Assembly: GCA_964405465.1 (NCBI GenBank)
Contig: CAYONZ010000017.1
Location: 1 to 64,000 of the forward strand
Source: CAYONZ01 sp964405465
Lineage (GTDB): Bacteria; Bdellovibrionota; Bdellovibrionia; Bdellovibrionales; JAMPXM01
Direction: 5' to 3'
DNA: 64,000 bases
In this document: positions 1 to 8,921 of the stretch, piece after piece
Numbering within the stretch: position 1 is the stretch's first letter
How the letters are laid out: every line of letters starts with the position of its first letter
The notes under the pieces: generated by a model
Database searches by the model: none
Told to the model about the DNA's origin: nothing
Seen by the model: only the letters and a program-made list of their open reading frames with translations
Made by a program: the position numbers and the translations under genes

Positions 1-100
1 GCTGCAGGTCCAGGTGCTGCAGGTCCAGGCGCTGCGGGTCCAGGCGCTGCAGGTCCAGGCGCTGCAGGTCCAGGCGCTGCAGGTCCAGGCGCTGCAGGTG
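1..100. repeat. 15-bp tandem repeat encoding PAAPG
   Basis: Six full copies of a 15-bp unit (gctgcaggtccaggc with minor variants) plus one partial copy. On the minus strand each unit encodes Pro-Ala-Ala-Pro-Gly inside the pilin-like gene. Because the array reaches the window edge its true length is unknown. In-frame 15-bp repeats can change copy number without breaking the frame. Confidence 0.9.
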
Positions 101-1601
101 CGACAGCATTTGGACCGCATTTCGCAGGCCATTGTTTTTTGCTAATGTGATAGCCCGTTGTCATTTCATCGAGCGGAAATTCAATTTCTGCTTCACGCCC
201 GACATAGGCAACCAAATGAGGCTGATTTTTTGCGGCTGTTTTTAAATCATCAAGTTGCAATTCAAGTCGAGCAATCGGTTCAGGATAATTGGTTCCGGCT
301 TTGAAGGTCGGAGCCGCAAATGTATTTTGACTAAAAATTACGCCGGGCTTGAGTTTACTAAGCGGATTGAATTGATCTTGCCCATCGAGACCATAGTAAA
401 ATTCAGTAACATTCGAATTCGTTGTATCTCCGAAATCAAGCGCCGCAACAGGAGTTTGGGTTACAGTCATTTTCGAAGTGAAATTTCGAGAGATGGCCAT
501 ATCAGTTAGCGTGCTGTTGCGATCAAGGCAGATCTGTGATTGCTGTTCAGCGACAGCCTTGAGATTGGCAGGCACCTGTATCCTGGCAAGCACATCAAGC
601 CCGGCATCGCGATCGTTATCGAGATCGACGCCGGCTAAAAACCCGCCGAAGCCTGGGATTTGACTGAACAATTGATCGGAAAATCCCCCTGCGGAAGCTG
701 GTTGAAACGGCATACCATCTTGTTTGAGGTACCCATCCCCAAGAATGACTTTGTCGGCAAAAGTAACCGGGGCAAAATGTTTGGGATCAAAAGTTTGCTT
801 ATGGGCGGGATCGAAAGGAAGGTGAATGTTACTGTTAACAAAAACAGGGCTCTCAAAACGTAGACCTACAAAATTCTTTCCCATTTGGGAGTTCTTGATT
901 TTGTTGATGTATACATCGCCCCATGGGATCTTTTTGGGCGTTGTCATTTCATCCAAATGTAGATCTCCGGCAATCATCAAGGCCATTGTTCCAACTTCGC
1001 GAGGATACACGAGTGCGTTTGAGGTCACCACATAGGTTGGAAAATTTGACGACGACGGAGTTAATTTGACTTGCACTTGAACATTGACCTCGTGGCCAGA
1101 TGTCGGGTGCGCGATGTTGTCAATGCGATCAATCTTAAATTCAATAGTGTTCAATGCTCCCATTTTGGCCAAGCCATCAACCAGAGGAGCGAGAGGATGT
1201 CCTGAGGGTAGCGATGTGACATTGATAATATGTTTGATCGAAGTGATCCGAACTCCAGGAGTTGCTTGTATTTTGACTTGATCGTCTGACATGAGCAGGC
1301 GCTCAACGCTTCGTGGGTGAGTGAGATCACAGCTTGTACCAATATCATTTGTCCAAGTACTCGAGAAACACCACTTCTGCCGAACACCGTTCAGCGTGTA
1401 GTCCAAAATTCCATTGGCTGCCAATCTGAATAGAGAAGCATCAGCGTTTTGATGTCTGACAGTGTTCATTCCTAAAATTGCGGTGACGACGGCCCAAGCC
1501 ATAATGGAGAGGCCCGCCGCAAAGACTAAAACAGTCATGAGTGCGCTTCCCCGCTCAACGGGACTGAACTCTTTCGAATATCTAGGCATTGTCTTATTCA
1601 T
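1..1601 (-). CDS. Exported pilin/TadG-like protein with PAAPG repeat, 3' end cut by window edge
   Basis: A minus-strand frame stays open from the ATG at 1601 to the left edge (533 codons). The N-terminus is a short polar stretch followed by ERGSALMTVLVFAAG and a hydrophobic segment (about residues 17-43). This resembles the single membrane helix of PilX/TadG-type pilus-associated proteins, but there is no Glu+5 as in classical pilins. The remaining ~450 residues are a soluble, unrecognised domain with several DLDNDRDAG-like acidic loops. Near the edge the protein enters a low-complexity PAAPG tract encoded by a 15-bp DNA repeat. A GGTGAG site lies just upstream; the ATG at 1589 is an alternative start. 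The role, surface or pilus-tip related, is inferred only from the N-terminus. Confidence 0.8.
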   Translation of the reverse strand, partial: MNKTMPRYSKEFSPVERGSALMTVLVFAAGLSIMAWAVVTAILGMNTVRHQNADASLFRLAANGILDYTLNGVRQKWCFSSTWTNDIGTSCDLTHPRSVERLLMSDDQVKIQATPGVRITSIKHIINVTSLPSGHPLAPLVDGLAKMGALNTIEFKIDRIDNIAHPTSGHEVNVQVQVKLTPSSSNFPTYVVTSNALVYPREVGTMALMIAGDLHLDEMTTPKKIPWGDVYINKIKNSQMGKNFVGLRFESPVFVNSNIHLPFDPAHKQTFDPKHFAPVTFADKVILGDGYLKQDGMPFQPASAGGFSDQLFSQIPGFGGFLAGVDLDNDRDAGLDVLARIQVPANLKAVAEQQSQICLDRNSTLTDMAISRNFTSKMTVTQTPVAALDFGDTTNSNVTEFYYGLDGQDQFNPLSKLKPGVIFSQNTFAAPTFKAGTNYPEPIARLELQLDDLKTAAKNQPHLVAYVGREAEIEFPLDEMTTGYHISKKQWPAKCGPNAVAPAAPGPAAPGPAAPGPAAPGPAAPGPAAPGPA

Positions 1602-1951
1602 AGCCTCACCACGTTGTGTTGCCCAATTTTCGAGGAACGTTCTGTACATGGGTCTGTTGAAAACAACTTGCCTAGACTTATCGGCTTATTTTGCTGCATG
1701 TTTAGCGAACGGAAGAAAAAAAGTTAGACCTTTGTCGAGAATATCGACAGTGAGCGCTAGAGTCTCGATTCTGTTGCGAAATCGAGACAAGAAAAATTTC
1801 TTAATACGGGAAATAATTAGCAAATAAAATTAATTTACAAATGCTGTTTCAGTTTGAGGCAACTTGTTTGCGGCTTTTGCCAAAGGTTCTATGCCGCCGG
1901 ATCGAGGCAGATCTCAGGTGAAACTTAGGCCGTGATCTCAAATTTCTGAGT
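1602..1951. other. Intergenic leader of pilin-like gene with two hairpins
   Basis: No gene is supported in this 350-base gap. It holds the 5' leader of the minus-strand pilin-like gene. Two inverted repeats are visible: 1733-1749 (TGTCGA, 5-base loop, TCGACA) and 1762-1788 (GTCTCGATT, 9-base loop, AATCGAGAC). Neither is followed by a T run on either strand, so they do not look like intrinsic terminators. They could be operators or leader RNA structures. An AT-rich stretch lies at about 1795-1840. Confidence 0.5.
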
Positions 1952-2395
1952 TCAATTCTCAAGTTCCGTTTGTGATAGAAAAGATCGAATCATCTCTTTG
2001 AGATTCTCGAGAGACTCAGGCGTGTGTGGATATTGATTGAATTCACTCATCTTAACCCAAGGGGGAGATGGCCACGCGAGATCACCAATCTTGCGCGGAA
2101 AAATATGCCAATGTAAATGCGGAACCATGTTGCCATAAGAGGCATAATTGATTTTGTCGGCTGAAAATAAATTTTCGAGTGTTCTGCCGACCAACATCAT
2201 CTCTCGTAAAACTTTATGCTGGTCTTCGAGAGAGAGATCATGCATCTCCTTGACATGGTCTTTGAGTGCGAGCACGCAGTATCCTGGAAAGGCCTGATGG
2301 TCAGCGACCCACAAGATGGATTTTTCAAATTCCCAAACTTGCCGATGAGCTGCAAGCGCGGGATCACTTCTTCTCATGCAAAATACACAATCCAC
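1952..2395 (-). CDS. HIT family protein (nucleotide hydrolase/transferase)
   Basis: 147 aa, the usual size for a HIT-domain protein. The signature H-L-H-W-H is at residues 93-97 (VPHLHWHIFP), the nucleotide-phosphate binding and catalytic histidine triad. An N-terminal DCVFC motif may bind metal, as in Fhit/HinT relatives. The start is a GTG with GGAGGA six bases upstream. It follows the RNA methyltransferase by 24 bases and is probably cotranscribed with it. Family members hydrolyse dinucleoside polyphosphates or nucleotide phosphoramidates; the substrate here cannot be told. Confidence 0.9.
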   Translation of the reverse strand: MDCVFCMRRSDPALAAHRQVWEFEKSILWVADHQAFPGYCVLALKDHVKEMHDLSLEDQHKVLREMMLVGRTLENLFSADKINYASYGNMVPHLHWHIFPRKIGDLAWPSPPWVKMSEFNQYPHTPESLENLKEMIRSFLSQTELEN

Positions 2396-2419
2396 AGAGA
2401 GTCCTCCGAAATTAAAAAC

Positions 2420-3628
2420 CTAATGAAGTTTCAAGAGAGAAACTAGTTCATAGTGAGGGCTCTGTGGAAATTGATCAACGATTTTTAGTGACTCGATTCG
2501 ATACCCGATCTGCTCAAGATGTTTTACATCCTGACAAAAGCTTTCGGCGAAACAAGAGACATACAAAAAGTATTCGGGTGCAGTGGCTCTTTGCAGGGGA
2601 GACAGAAATTTTTTTAGTCCCGATCGTGGGGGGTCGACGACTATACTGTCTACACTAGAAAAATCGAGAGCATCAGCTCGTTTGCTGTTTTGATAGTCGC
2701 CTTGATTTATAACGATATTCTTTTCTAAACCCAGTTCGGTCGATGAACGTCTGAGGCCTTCAAGTGCAAGAGCATCTATTTCATAGGCGTCAACTGAGGT
2801 GCAGATTTCAGCAAGCGGCAAAGTGAAATTGCCAATGCCACTACCAAATTCAGCAAATTTCTGTACTCCCAAGTCTCGAGCGAGATTGATCACAGTTTCA
2901 ACCAAAATTCGGTTGGCCAAAAAGCCAGTCTGCGTGAAGCTTCCAACTGTACAATAAAGTGGAATTGGTCGACTGTGAAGCACGCTCCAGGTCTCGAACC
3001 AGGGTCGCAAAACCGGGTCAACTAGCTTCAATCCCTCAGTCTTCTGAACAAGTGATTTTCTTTTCTGTCCAATTTCAACGTGTGCCATTTGCATGGCCTC
3101 AGCCAGTTCGGTACGGCTTTCAAGCAAATGCTTGATGTCGATATTGGCAAAATCAAGCCAGACGCCACGTTCACCGAGAGGAGAAACCCTAAGTCGAAGT
3201 GAGCCGCGTGAGATGGGCCACTTAATACTTCGAAATTCAGTTAGCCATTTTTGCAGAGCGGGTGAGAGTTGGCGACATATCTCAATGTCTACCACCTCTT
3301 TTCTTATCTCAAAACCGTGCTCACCTTCGGCCAGCGAAGATCCAGACTGGGGAGTTGATAGAAAACCTAAGCGCTGGTTTCTATGGGAATGGCTATTTGC
3401 GAGCGTTGGCAAAGACTGTGAGAGTGTCAGGTCCACTCGATCACGCACTTCATGTGATCCTGTGGCGATTAGTTCGATGTCTTTATTAAATTTGATTTCA
3501 AAGAGTCGCAACATCGCGTTCAGTGCAGCTGCCTTATTTGGCAGTTGTAAGGAAAATGGAATTTCAATCCAAGGGCAAGCTGAGCAAATGTTCTTGTATT
3601 GGCACTGAAGCAGTTCATTTTTGTTCAT
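2420..3628 (-). CDS. TrmA/RlmD-family 23S rRNA or tRNA (uracil-5)-methyltransferase
   Basis: 402 aa. An N-terminal Cys cluster (C9, C15, C18, with a further Cys in DIEICRQLSP) matches the 4Fe-4S site of RlmD-type enzymes. The SAM-binding motif is FGSGIGNFTLPLA, motif IV is VDPPRSGL, the catalytic Cys lies in YVSCFAESF, and the general-base Glu in HYELVSLL. These support SAM-dependent C5 methylation of uridine in RNA. The usual Asn-Pro after the catalytic Cys is replaced by Phe-Ala. The TRAM domain of many relatives is not visible. The rRNA versus tRNA target is not resolved. It is the first gene of a minus-strand pair with the HIT gene. Confidence 0.85.
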   Translation of the reverse strand: MNKNELLQCQYKNICSACPWIEIPFSLQLPNKAAALNAMLRLFEIKFNKDIELIATGSHEVRDRVDLTLSQSLPTLANSHSHRNQRLGFLSTPQSGSSLAEGEHGFEIRKEVVDIEICRQLSPALQKWLTEFRSIKWPISRGSLRLRVSPLGERGVWLDFANIDIKHLLESRTELAEAMQMAHVEIGQKRKSLVQKTEGLKLVDPVLRPWFETWSVLHSRPIPLYCTVGSFTQTGFLANRILVETVINLARDLGVQKFAEFGSGIGNFTLPLAEICTSVDAYEIDALALEGLRRSSTELGLEKNIVINQGDYQNSKRADALDFSSVDSIVVDPPRSGLKKFLSPLQRATAPEYFLYVSCFAESFCQDVKHLEQIGYRIESLKIVDQFPQSPHYELVSLLKLH

Positions 3629-3911
3629 AGGTTTTCAATAGCTCTGTCTCAAGTTCTTGGCAACAAATCGAGAAGAAAATCGGCGCAATTCGAAAACAGA
3701 ACTGTCAAAACATTAAACAAGGATGAAAATTGAACTTGCGGTCGAATCGAAAACCACCGTCAGATCGAAGAACTTTCAATATGTGCGACAAAAAATGGCC
3801 TCAATTTAGCAAGACAAAAATCGTTGAGCGAAGCGGTTAAACAAAGTAGATTTTGAATCCAATGAAATTAGGTCTTTAAAAGTTTGGGCGTAATAATAAA
3901 CAGGGGCAGAG

Positions 3912-5282
3912 ATGATCTTTGGCAAGAGGGACACCTTTCAGCTTGAGCAGATACCAAGTTTCACACCAGGAATCATTCCAAGTATCATTGGTGACAATGG
4001 TGGTGATAATGGTGGTGATAATGTTAACTATGGTGGTCCAGAGTCGGTATGCCGAGCGATTTTCTGTTCGCTGCTAATTTTGCTTTTCATTGGATTTCTT
4101 CCTTTAGCTCAGGCGATGGATTCGGTTTCCGTACTTCCCCGTGGCATTCGCAGTCCTTCTTTTCGTTTTGGTGTGATTGGTAGTCTTGATCAAAAATACT
4201 CTAGTGATGGAAATTTGATGTATCTCGAAGATCTCAATGCTGTTGAATTCGATGCGAAAGCATTGGTCAAAGTTCAACCTAGAGTTCAGCAATTGGTTGA
4301 CCTTTTAAATCAATTCGGGCGGCAGGAACTAGGAAATAAACTTTCGATGGGAGTTTTGCGTCCGCACATTGAGCCCGAAGTTCGGTATTTTGCCCCACTC
4401 TTTGCCTATGGTCTAACCAACAAAGTGACCCTTGCTTTTGGTTTGCCGATCATTACCTATAAAAATCATATTGGTTTGACCCAGTATGGATCCAATATCA
4501 ATGAGATCTACAATCAAGTCGCAAATCTTTCTCCGACTCTTGACGATGCTTTTCGCCAACTGACTAGGGGACTTGTGTCGAGTGTGAACGAAGAACTTGC
4601 TTCTAAAGGATATAAACCGTTGGTTGATCGCAATGAAACCTTTATGGGTGACTTGCAAATTGCTTCTGTTTATCGGTTTTATGATTCACTTGATTGGTCG
4701 GTTGGTCTTAAAACATTTTTGTCATTGCCAACTGGTCCCAAAGACGATCCAGATGATTTGGCCGACGTCGGTGCATTTGGGGAAACTTCAATAGAGCCGC
4801 AAATCATTTCTGTTTTTCATGCCACCAAAAGTTGGGATCTAGCAGCCAAGGCTAGCTACCGTTGGACAGCTCCAGATCGTCTCGTTCAGCGTGTGCCAAT
4901 GAATTCTGAGGATTCGCTGCCAGGAAATGATCGAAAAGAAAATGTTTATCGTGATACGGGTGACGTCATAAGTATGGGAAGTTCGACAACGCTGAAATTT
5001 GATCGTCGATTTTCAGGTGCCGTCGGATATGAATTTGAACATCGAATTGAAGACAACTATTCGGGAAACAATCAAGGTTGGGATTACTCTTTATTGTCGC
5101 GCGGTTCAGAGATGGAGAGGCATCGAATTCGTTTTGCTCTCGACTACAGTACAGTCGAGGCCTACGCCGCAAAAGAAAGCGCGATTCCTTTCGTGATCTC
5201 ATATGAATTTTCTGACATAATTAAGGGTTACAATACTGAACGACGAACGATTAATGAATTGTGGATGATGATGTTTTTTTAA
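3912..5282 (+). CDS. Predicted outer-membrane beta-barrel protein
   Basis: 456 aa. A hydrophobic signal segment (about residues 46-68, LLILLFIGFLPLAQA) is followed by a mature part rich in alternating hydrophobic/polar strands, ending in a terminal Phe (MMMFF), typical of outer-membrane barrels. The signal is preceded by an unusual ~45-residue extension containing three GDN repeats. The ATG at 3912 has AGGGGCAG upstream and is the only good start before the signal. An 80-base gap separates it from the 909-aa lipoprotein, so it may head an operon with that gene and the ABC importer. The family is not recognised; a channel or lipid/solute transporter role is a guess. Confidence 0.7.
   Translation: MIFGKRDTFQLEQIPSFTPGIIPSIIGDNGGDNGGDNVNYGGPESVCRAIFCSLLILLFIGFLPLAQAMDSVSVLPRGIRSPSFRFGVIGSLDQKYSSDGNLMYLEDLNAVEFDAKALVKVQPRVQQLVDLLNQFGRQELGNKLSMGVLRPHIEPEVRYFAPLFAYGLTNKVTLAFGLPIITYKNHIGLTQYGSNINEIYNQVANLSPTLDDAFRQLTRGLVSSVNEELASKGYKPLVDRNETFMGDLQIASVYRFYDSLDWSVGLKTFLSLPTGPKDDPDDLADVGAFGETSIEPQIISVFHATKSWDLAAKASYRWTAPDRLVQRVPMNSEDSLPGNDRKENVYRDTGDVISMGSSTTLKFDRRFSGAVGYEFEHRIEDNYSGNNQGWDYSLLSRGSEMERHRIRFALDYSTVEAYAAKESAIPFVISYEFSDIIKGYNTERRTINELWMMMFF
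3990..4022 (+). repeat. 12-bp tandem repeat encoding GDNG
   Basis: Almost three copies of ggtgataatggt, in frame, within the N-terminal extension of the barrel protein. Its position in front of the signal peptide is odd, and copy-number change would alter only the length of this extension. Confidence 0.8.
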
Positions 5283-5362
5283 AATTCACCGTGTTTTAAC
5301 ATTGATGCTTTTTGGGATGACGTAAACTTGCAGAGATCTAAAGAAAGGGCTGAAAATCTACG

Positions 5363-8092
5363 ATGATGTTTTCGTACATAAACACTATTTTACGGATTGC
5401 GAAGAATACAGCTTGGGCGATTTGCTCATTGTTGTGTTCCTCTTTGGTGTTTTTGTTCGTTGTGATTTCGGTATGTTTTTCCTGTGCTCCGTCGCCGGAG
5501 AGGCGCCATTATGTTGAGGCTCCTAGAGACTTTGGTACCAAGGTTGAAGAAGGTGTTTTAAAAATTCCTGATCCGAAATCGTTGGTGGCCATTCAAAAGC
5601 AAACACTCCAAGCATCTGGCTCAATGGCAACGGGAGATCTTTTTTTTCTTGCTGAAAATCTAATTGGATTGGGTCGTGAGTTTCGTAGCCCTTCTCTCGA
5701 AAGAATGGGTCACAAGATGGCCGAACAGTTTTACCAAACACAAGATGTAATGAAGTATCAATTTGTGGACGGTCCCTATGTTGCTGCTGCAATTGGTGAA
5801 GGCCAGGCTGACACAGTCAAGTTGGTTCGCGATTCCAAAGCGTTTCTTAAGGATCAAATGAAGATCATTGCAGAAATTTTGGACTCTTCATTGACGTCAT
5901 GGGGCTGGCCTAAGCAGCTGGTAACGGTTGAGCAGGGCCTAGATGTTATTGAGACCTACGCTCGATGGTTTTTATCTGAACTTCGTAAAAGGCGTATTGA
6001 CGATCGAATCATGCAACCCCTGCAAAGAAAAGTTATGAGTCAATTGCCAGAGTTGACGAATTCGTTGAGGCAAGCATTGCCTAAACTTCGAGCTGCTCAA
6101 GATTTTGAAACAGTCGTTAATGTTATTCTCGATGTTCGCAAACAATTGAGCTTTGGTTTGCCCGATGGCGCAGAGGCTTTTTTAACAAAATCAAAAGGCA
6201 TTGCAAGTTCAGTCAATAAAATGCGTGGATCGCGAGACGGCCTAGTTGTTTTGGTTGATCTTTGGGATCTTTTGCCTGCCTCAACTCGCCAGTCACAATT
6301 TCAAAGTGTTAGTCCCGAATTGTACCGCTATTTCAGTGAATTTTCAGACGATGAGTTTTCGTACTTAAAAAGCAATGTACATTCCTCAAAATTTCAATGT
6401 CTTACTCGCGAAATCTTTCGAGCGCGAACATGTCTCATTCAAAATGGCATTATGAATGAGATTTCCAGGTATGGAGTTCCCAAACTCAAAAAGCAAATCA
6501 ACACTGGTGTCGTACAGTATGTGAATCGAGCCATACTAGATGAAGCGCAAAAGAAGCTAACTAAGATACCTGGCATTTTAAAATCCAGAATTGCCACAGA
6601 GTTGAGCTCGGTGAGCGAGGGAATCTCTTTTGTCGAAAAAGACTTTCCACAATTTATAAAAGGAATAGGTAGGTCTTTTTCTGATCGTTATTTGGCCGAA
6701 GGAGACTCTCGCTTGACTGCGGCAGAGGTCAGTTCTGCTCGTCTTGATTTTTCACTCAATTCGAGTGCACAGGTACGGGCTGAGGGATTTGGGCAAAGTG
6801 CTATGTCAGATGCAAGGTCAAGTGCCGAAGCCTTTGGTTCGGGATTTTCTTTGGCCGTCGAACGTTGGTGGAGTTGGAACAATGTGCGAGCGCTCTCGCC
6901 GCTCAATCAGATGACTTTGCGTTCAAATTTGACTCAGATCAATAAGGTCTTGGCTACCGGTGGATTTAAGCTATCTGAAACCAAAAATTTTCCGGCCTAT
7001 TCTGTGCCGATGCAAGAATCGCAAAAGAGAAAGACAATCAGTTTGCGCGAAATGCTGAGTAGTGAAGACTCGTTTGGTGTTTCAGACAGTTTTAAAATTA
7101 ATTCTGACCTGTCTTTGGATTCGTTAAGTGTGGTGTCTGAATTTTCTGTACGTGGCCAAGCCTCGCTTTTGCGCGGACTCTCTAGAATGGCTAACTACTT
7201 CAGGGATTGGCTGCCGAATTCTTTTGATCAGGGCTTAGGTTCCGTAAAAATTTCTGACCTCGACAAGAGGTTGCCGACCGATAGCGTGAACCAACCGTTT
7301 TTTGCAAAGGAAAGTATTTTTGCCGCGAGTATAGCCAATGCATCTGTCATGGTTAAAAACCTGTCGAAAAAAATGTCTCCTGTGTTTCTTGTTTCTTTGG
7401 GCGGCAAGATCACTTGGTCAAATGATTTTTCATTTGGCGATGGCGACCAAGCCGCAGTTATGGCTGGAGTTGTAGATATTAAGAGTGGCCAGCGCTCCAA
7501 GGTTGTGAATGTGGAAAGCGTAAGTCGCTACTTGCTGGCCTTGACCGAGTATTTGGCCGCACTTGAAGGAATCGAGTCAACAGGAGCCAGCCAGTTGACA
7601 GACAAGGATGCAAAGGGTGTGAGAGGTGTGGATATGCTGGTCGACGCACGATCGCAGATTCGTCTTTTAGTTGTCGCGTTTGCCAACTTTCTTTCGCATT
7701 ATTCACAATCCAAAGATGGCGGAATTGGACATAGCTATTTGCTTACCGACCAAGACCGATTGGAACCACTTGAAGGGCAAATGAACCGGGTTTTGATTGA
7801 CCAAGTTTGGGCCATTCGTGCTCTTACGGCCGCGGGCCAGGTGTTAAAGATGAATATATATAAATGGGCTGCGCTCGATGCTTTCAATTTTATGAATAGA
7901 CAACTCTGGGATGAACAGACTGCATTTTACCGTGAGGGTGAAGCCGCAGCGAGTAAGCCGCCAAAATTTGATGAGCTGGTGTTAACACTTCGAACCCTGC
8001 AGGGCTTAAGAGCCGAAATGCAGGAAGAGAATCGGCAACAGTGGGATGCGATAGTACAAATTTGGTTGAAAGGCTTGAATACCCTTCGTTAG
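5363..8092 (+). CDS. Large lipoprotein-like exported protein with possible helical-toroid C-terminus
   Basis: 909 aa. A long hydrophobic N-terminus (residues ~17-43) ends in VCFSCAPSP, a plausible but non-canonical lipobox with the lipidated Cys near residue 43. The body is mostly helical. Near the C-terminus, DQVWAIRALTAAGQ followed about 25 residues later by MNRQLWDEQTAFYREGEA resembles the helical hairpins of (alpha/alpha)6-toroid proteins such as the YyaL/glycoside-hydrolase type; this is pattern recognition, not a proven homology. It lies 10 bases before the ABC ATPase gene and probably shares its transcript. The function is unknown; the context suggests a periplasmic or outer-membrane partner of the importer. 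Confidence 0.75.
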   Translation: MMFSYINTILRIAKNTAWAICSLLCSSLVFLFVVISVCFSCAPSPERRHYVEAPRDFGTKVEEGVLKIPDPKSLVAIQKQTLQASGSMATGDLFFLAENLIGLGREFRSPSLERMGHKMAEQFYQTQDVMKYQFVDGPYVAAAIGEGQADTVKLVRDSKAFLKDQMKIIAEILDSSLTSWGWPKQLVTVEQGLDVIETYARWFLSELRKRRIDDRIMQPLQRKVMSQLPELTNSLRQALPKLRAAQDFETVVNVILDVRKQLSFGLPDGAEAFLTKSKGIASSVNKMRGSRDGLVVLVDLWDLLPASTRQSQFQSVSPELYRYFSEFSDDEFSYLKSNVHSSKFQCLTREIFRARTCLIQNGIMNEISRYGVPKLKKQINTGVVQYVNRAILDEAQKKLTKIPGILKSRIATELSSVSEGISFVEKDFPQFIKGIGRSFSDRYLAEGDSRLTAAEVSSARLDFSLNSSAQVRAEGFGQSAMSDARSSAEAFGSGFSLAVERWWSWNNVRALSPLNQMTLRSNLTQINKVLATGGFKLSETKNFPAYSVPMQESQKRKTISLREMLSSEDSFGVSDSFKINSDLSLDSLSVVSEFSVRGQASLLRGLSRMANYFRDWLPNSFDQGLGSVKISDLDKRLPTDSVNQPFFAKESIFAASIANASVMVKNLSKKMSPVFLVSLGGKITWSNDFSFGDGDQAAVMAGVVDIKSGQRSKVVNVESVSRYLLALTEYLAALEGIESTGASQLTDKDAKGVRGVDMLVDARSQIRLLVVAFANFLSHYSQSKDGGIGHSYLLTDQDRLEPLEGQMNRVLIDQVWAIRALTAAGQVLKMNIYKWAALDAFNFMNRQLWDEQTAFYREGEAAASKPPKFDELVLTLRTLQGLRAEMQEENRQQWDAIVQIWLKGLNTLR

Positions 8093-8102
8093 ACTCTGAA
8101 GT

Positions 8103-8921
8103 GTGAATCAAACTTCAATTGCGCTTCAATTTAAAAATATTGGTAAATCCTTTGGATCGAACTCTCCATCAATTATAAATAAATTTGATTTATCTGTTCC
8201 AGCTGGTGAATTCGTGTCTTTTGTAGGGCCATCTGGATGTGGTAAATCAACGCTTCTACGACTTGCAAGCCAGCTTGAGCATCCGACGAGTGGTGCCTTT
8301 GTTTATTCAGAGCAGGAGTTCACGCGGTCATTTGTCTTTCAAGATGCAACGCTATTGCCCTGGCGTACCGCTTATGAAAATACAGTCCTACCGTTGGAGC
8401 TCGAGGCAGGAACTAAAAATACACAACACAAAACTCAGAACTCATTAGACGCTCGAATGTGGCTTGACCGAGTGGGCCTCGCCGATTGTTACGATCGGTT
8501 TCCTCATGAGCTCTCTGGTGGAATGCGAATGCGTGTGTCGCTGGCTCGCGCCTTAGTGACTTCTCCACGGCTTCTATTGTTGGACGAACCCTTTGCGGCA
8601 CTCGACGAAGGGACTCGACATCAATTGCAGGTTCTTTTACGGCAGCTTTGGGTTGAACAGCGAATGACGATTTTATTTGTAACGCATTCGATGAGCGAAG
8701 CTGTGTTTCTTTCAAATCGCATTGTTTCACTTCAGGGAAGACCTGCCGCCATTTGTAATGACATCGCAATTCAGTTGCCTGAATTGCGGCCGAATGAACT
8801 TCGATACTCAGATCGCTTTCAATCTGAGTTGCGAAAAGTATACGATCTTGTGCAACACTCCGATGTCAATATACCAGTTCCAGGTGAGGCACCAGAATCA
8901 ACAGTGGGCAAAAGAAAATGA
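8103..8921 (+). CDS. ABC transporter ATP-binding protein, NitT/TauT/ThiZ type
   Basis: 272 aa, starting at GTG. Walker A GPSGCGKST (residues 42-50), Q-loop VFQDATLLPW, signature LSGGMRMRVSLARAL, Walker B LLLLDEPFAALDE and the switch His in VTHS are all present, so this is a complete nucleotide-binding subunit. The LLPW pattern after the Q-loop is common in nitrate/sulfonate/taurine/thiamine-precursor importers. Its 3' end overlaps the permease start by 4 bases (ATGA), which implies translational coupling. The substrate is suggested by the NMT1/ThiY-like binding protein two genes downstream. Confidence 0.95.
   Translation: MNQTSIALQFKNIGKSFGSNSPSIINKFDLSVPAGEFVSFVGPSGCGKSTLLRLASQLEHPTSGAFVYSEQEFTRSFVFQDATLLPWRTAYENTVLPLELEAGTKNTQHKTQNSLDARMWLDRVGLADCYDRFPHELSGGMRMRVSLARALVTSPRLLLLDEPFAALDEGTRHQLQVLLRQLWVEQRMTILFVTHSMSEAVFLSNRIVSLQGRPAAICNDIAIQLPELRPNELRYSDRFQSELRKVYDLVQHSDVNIPVPGEAPESTVGKRK

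Noticed and set aside
3093..3608. 171-aa open frame on the plus strand
   Set aside because: It is antisense to the RNA methyltransferase, whose motifs are unambiguous.
3629..3911. Possible TPP riboswitch ahead of the barrel/ABC operon, given the ThiY-like binding protein
   Set aside because: No CTGAGA-type conserved core or thi-box arrangement is visible in the gap, nor in the gaps before 5363 and 9713.
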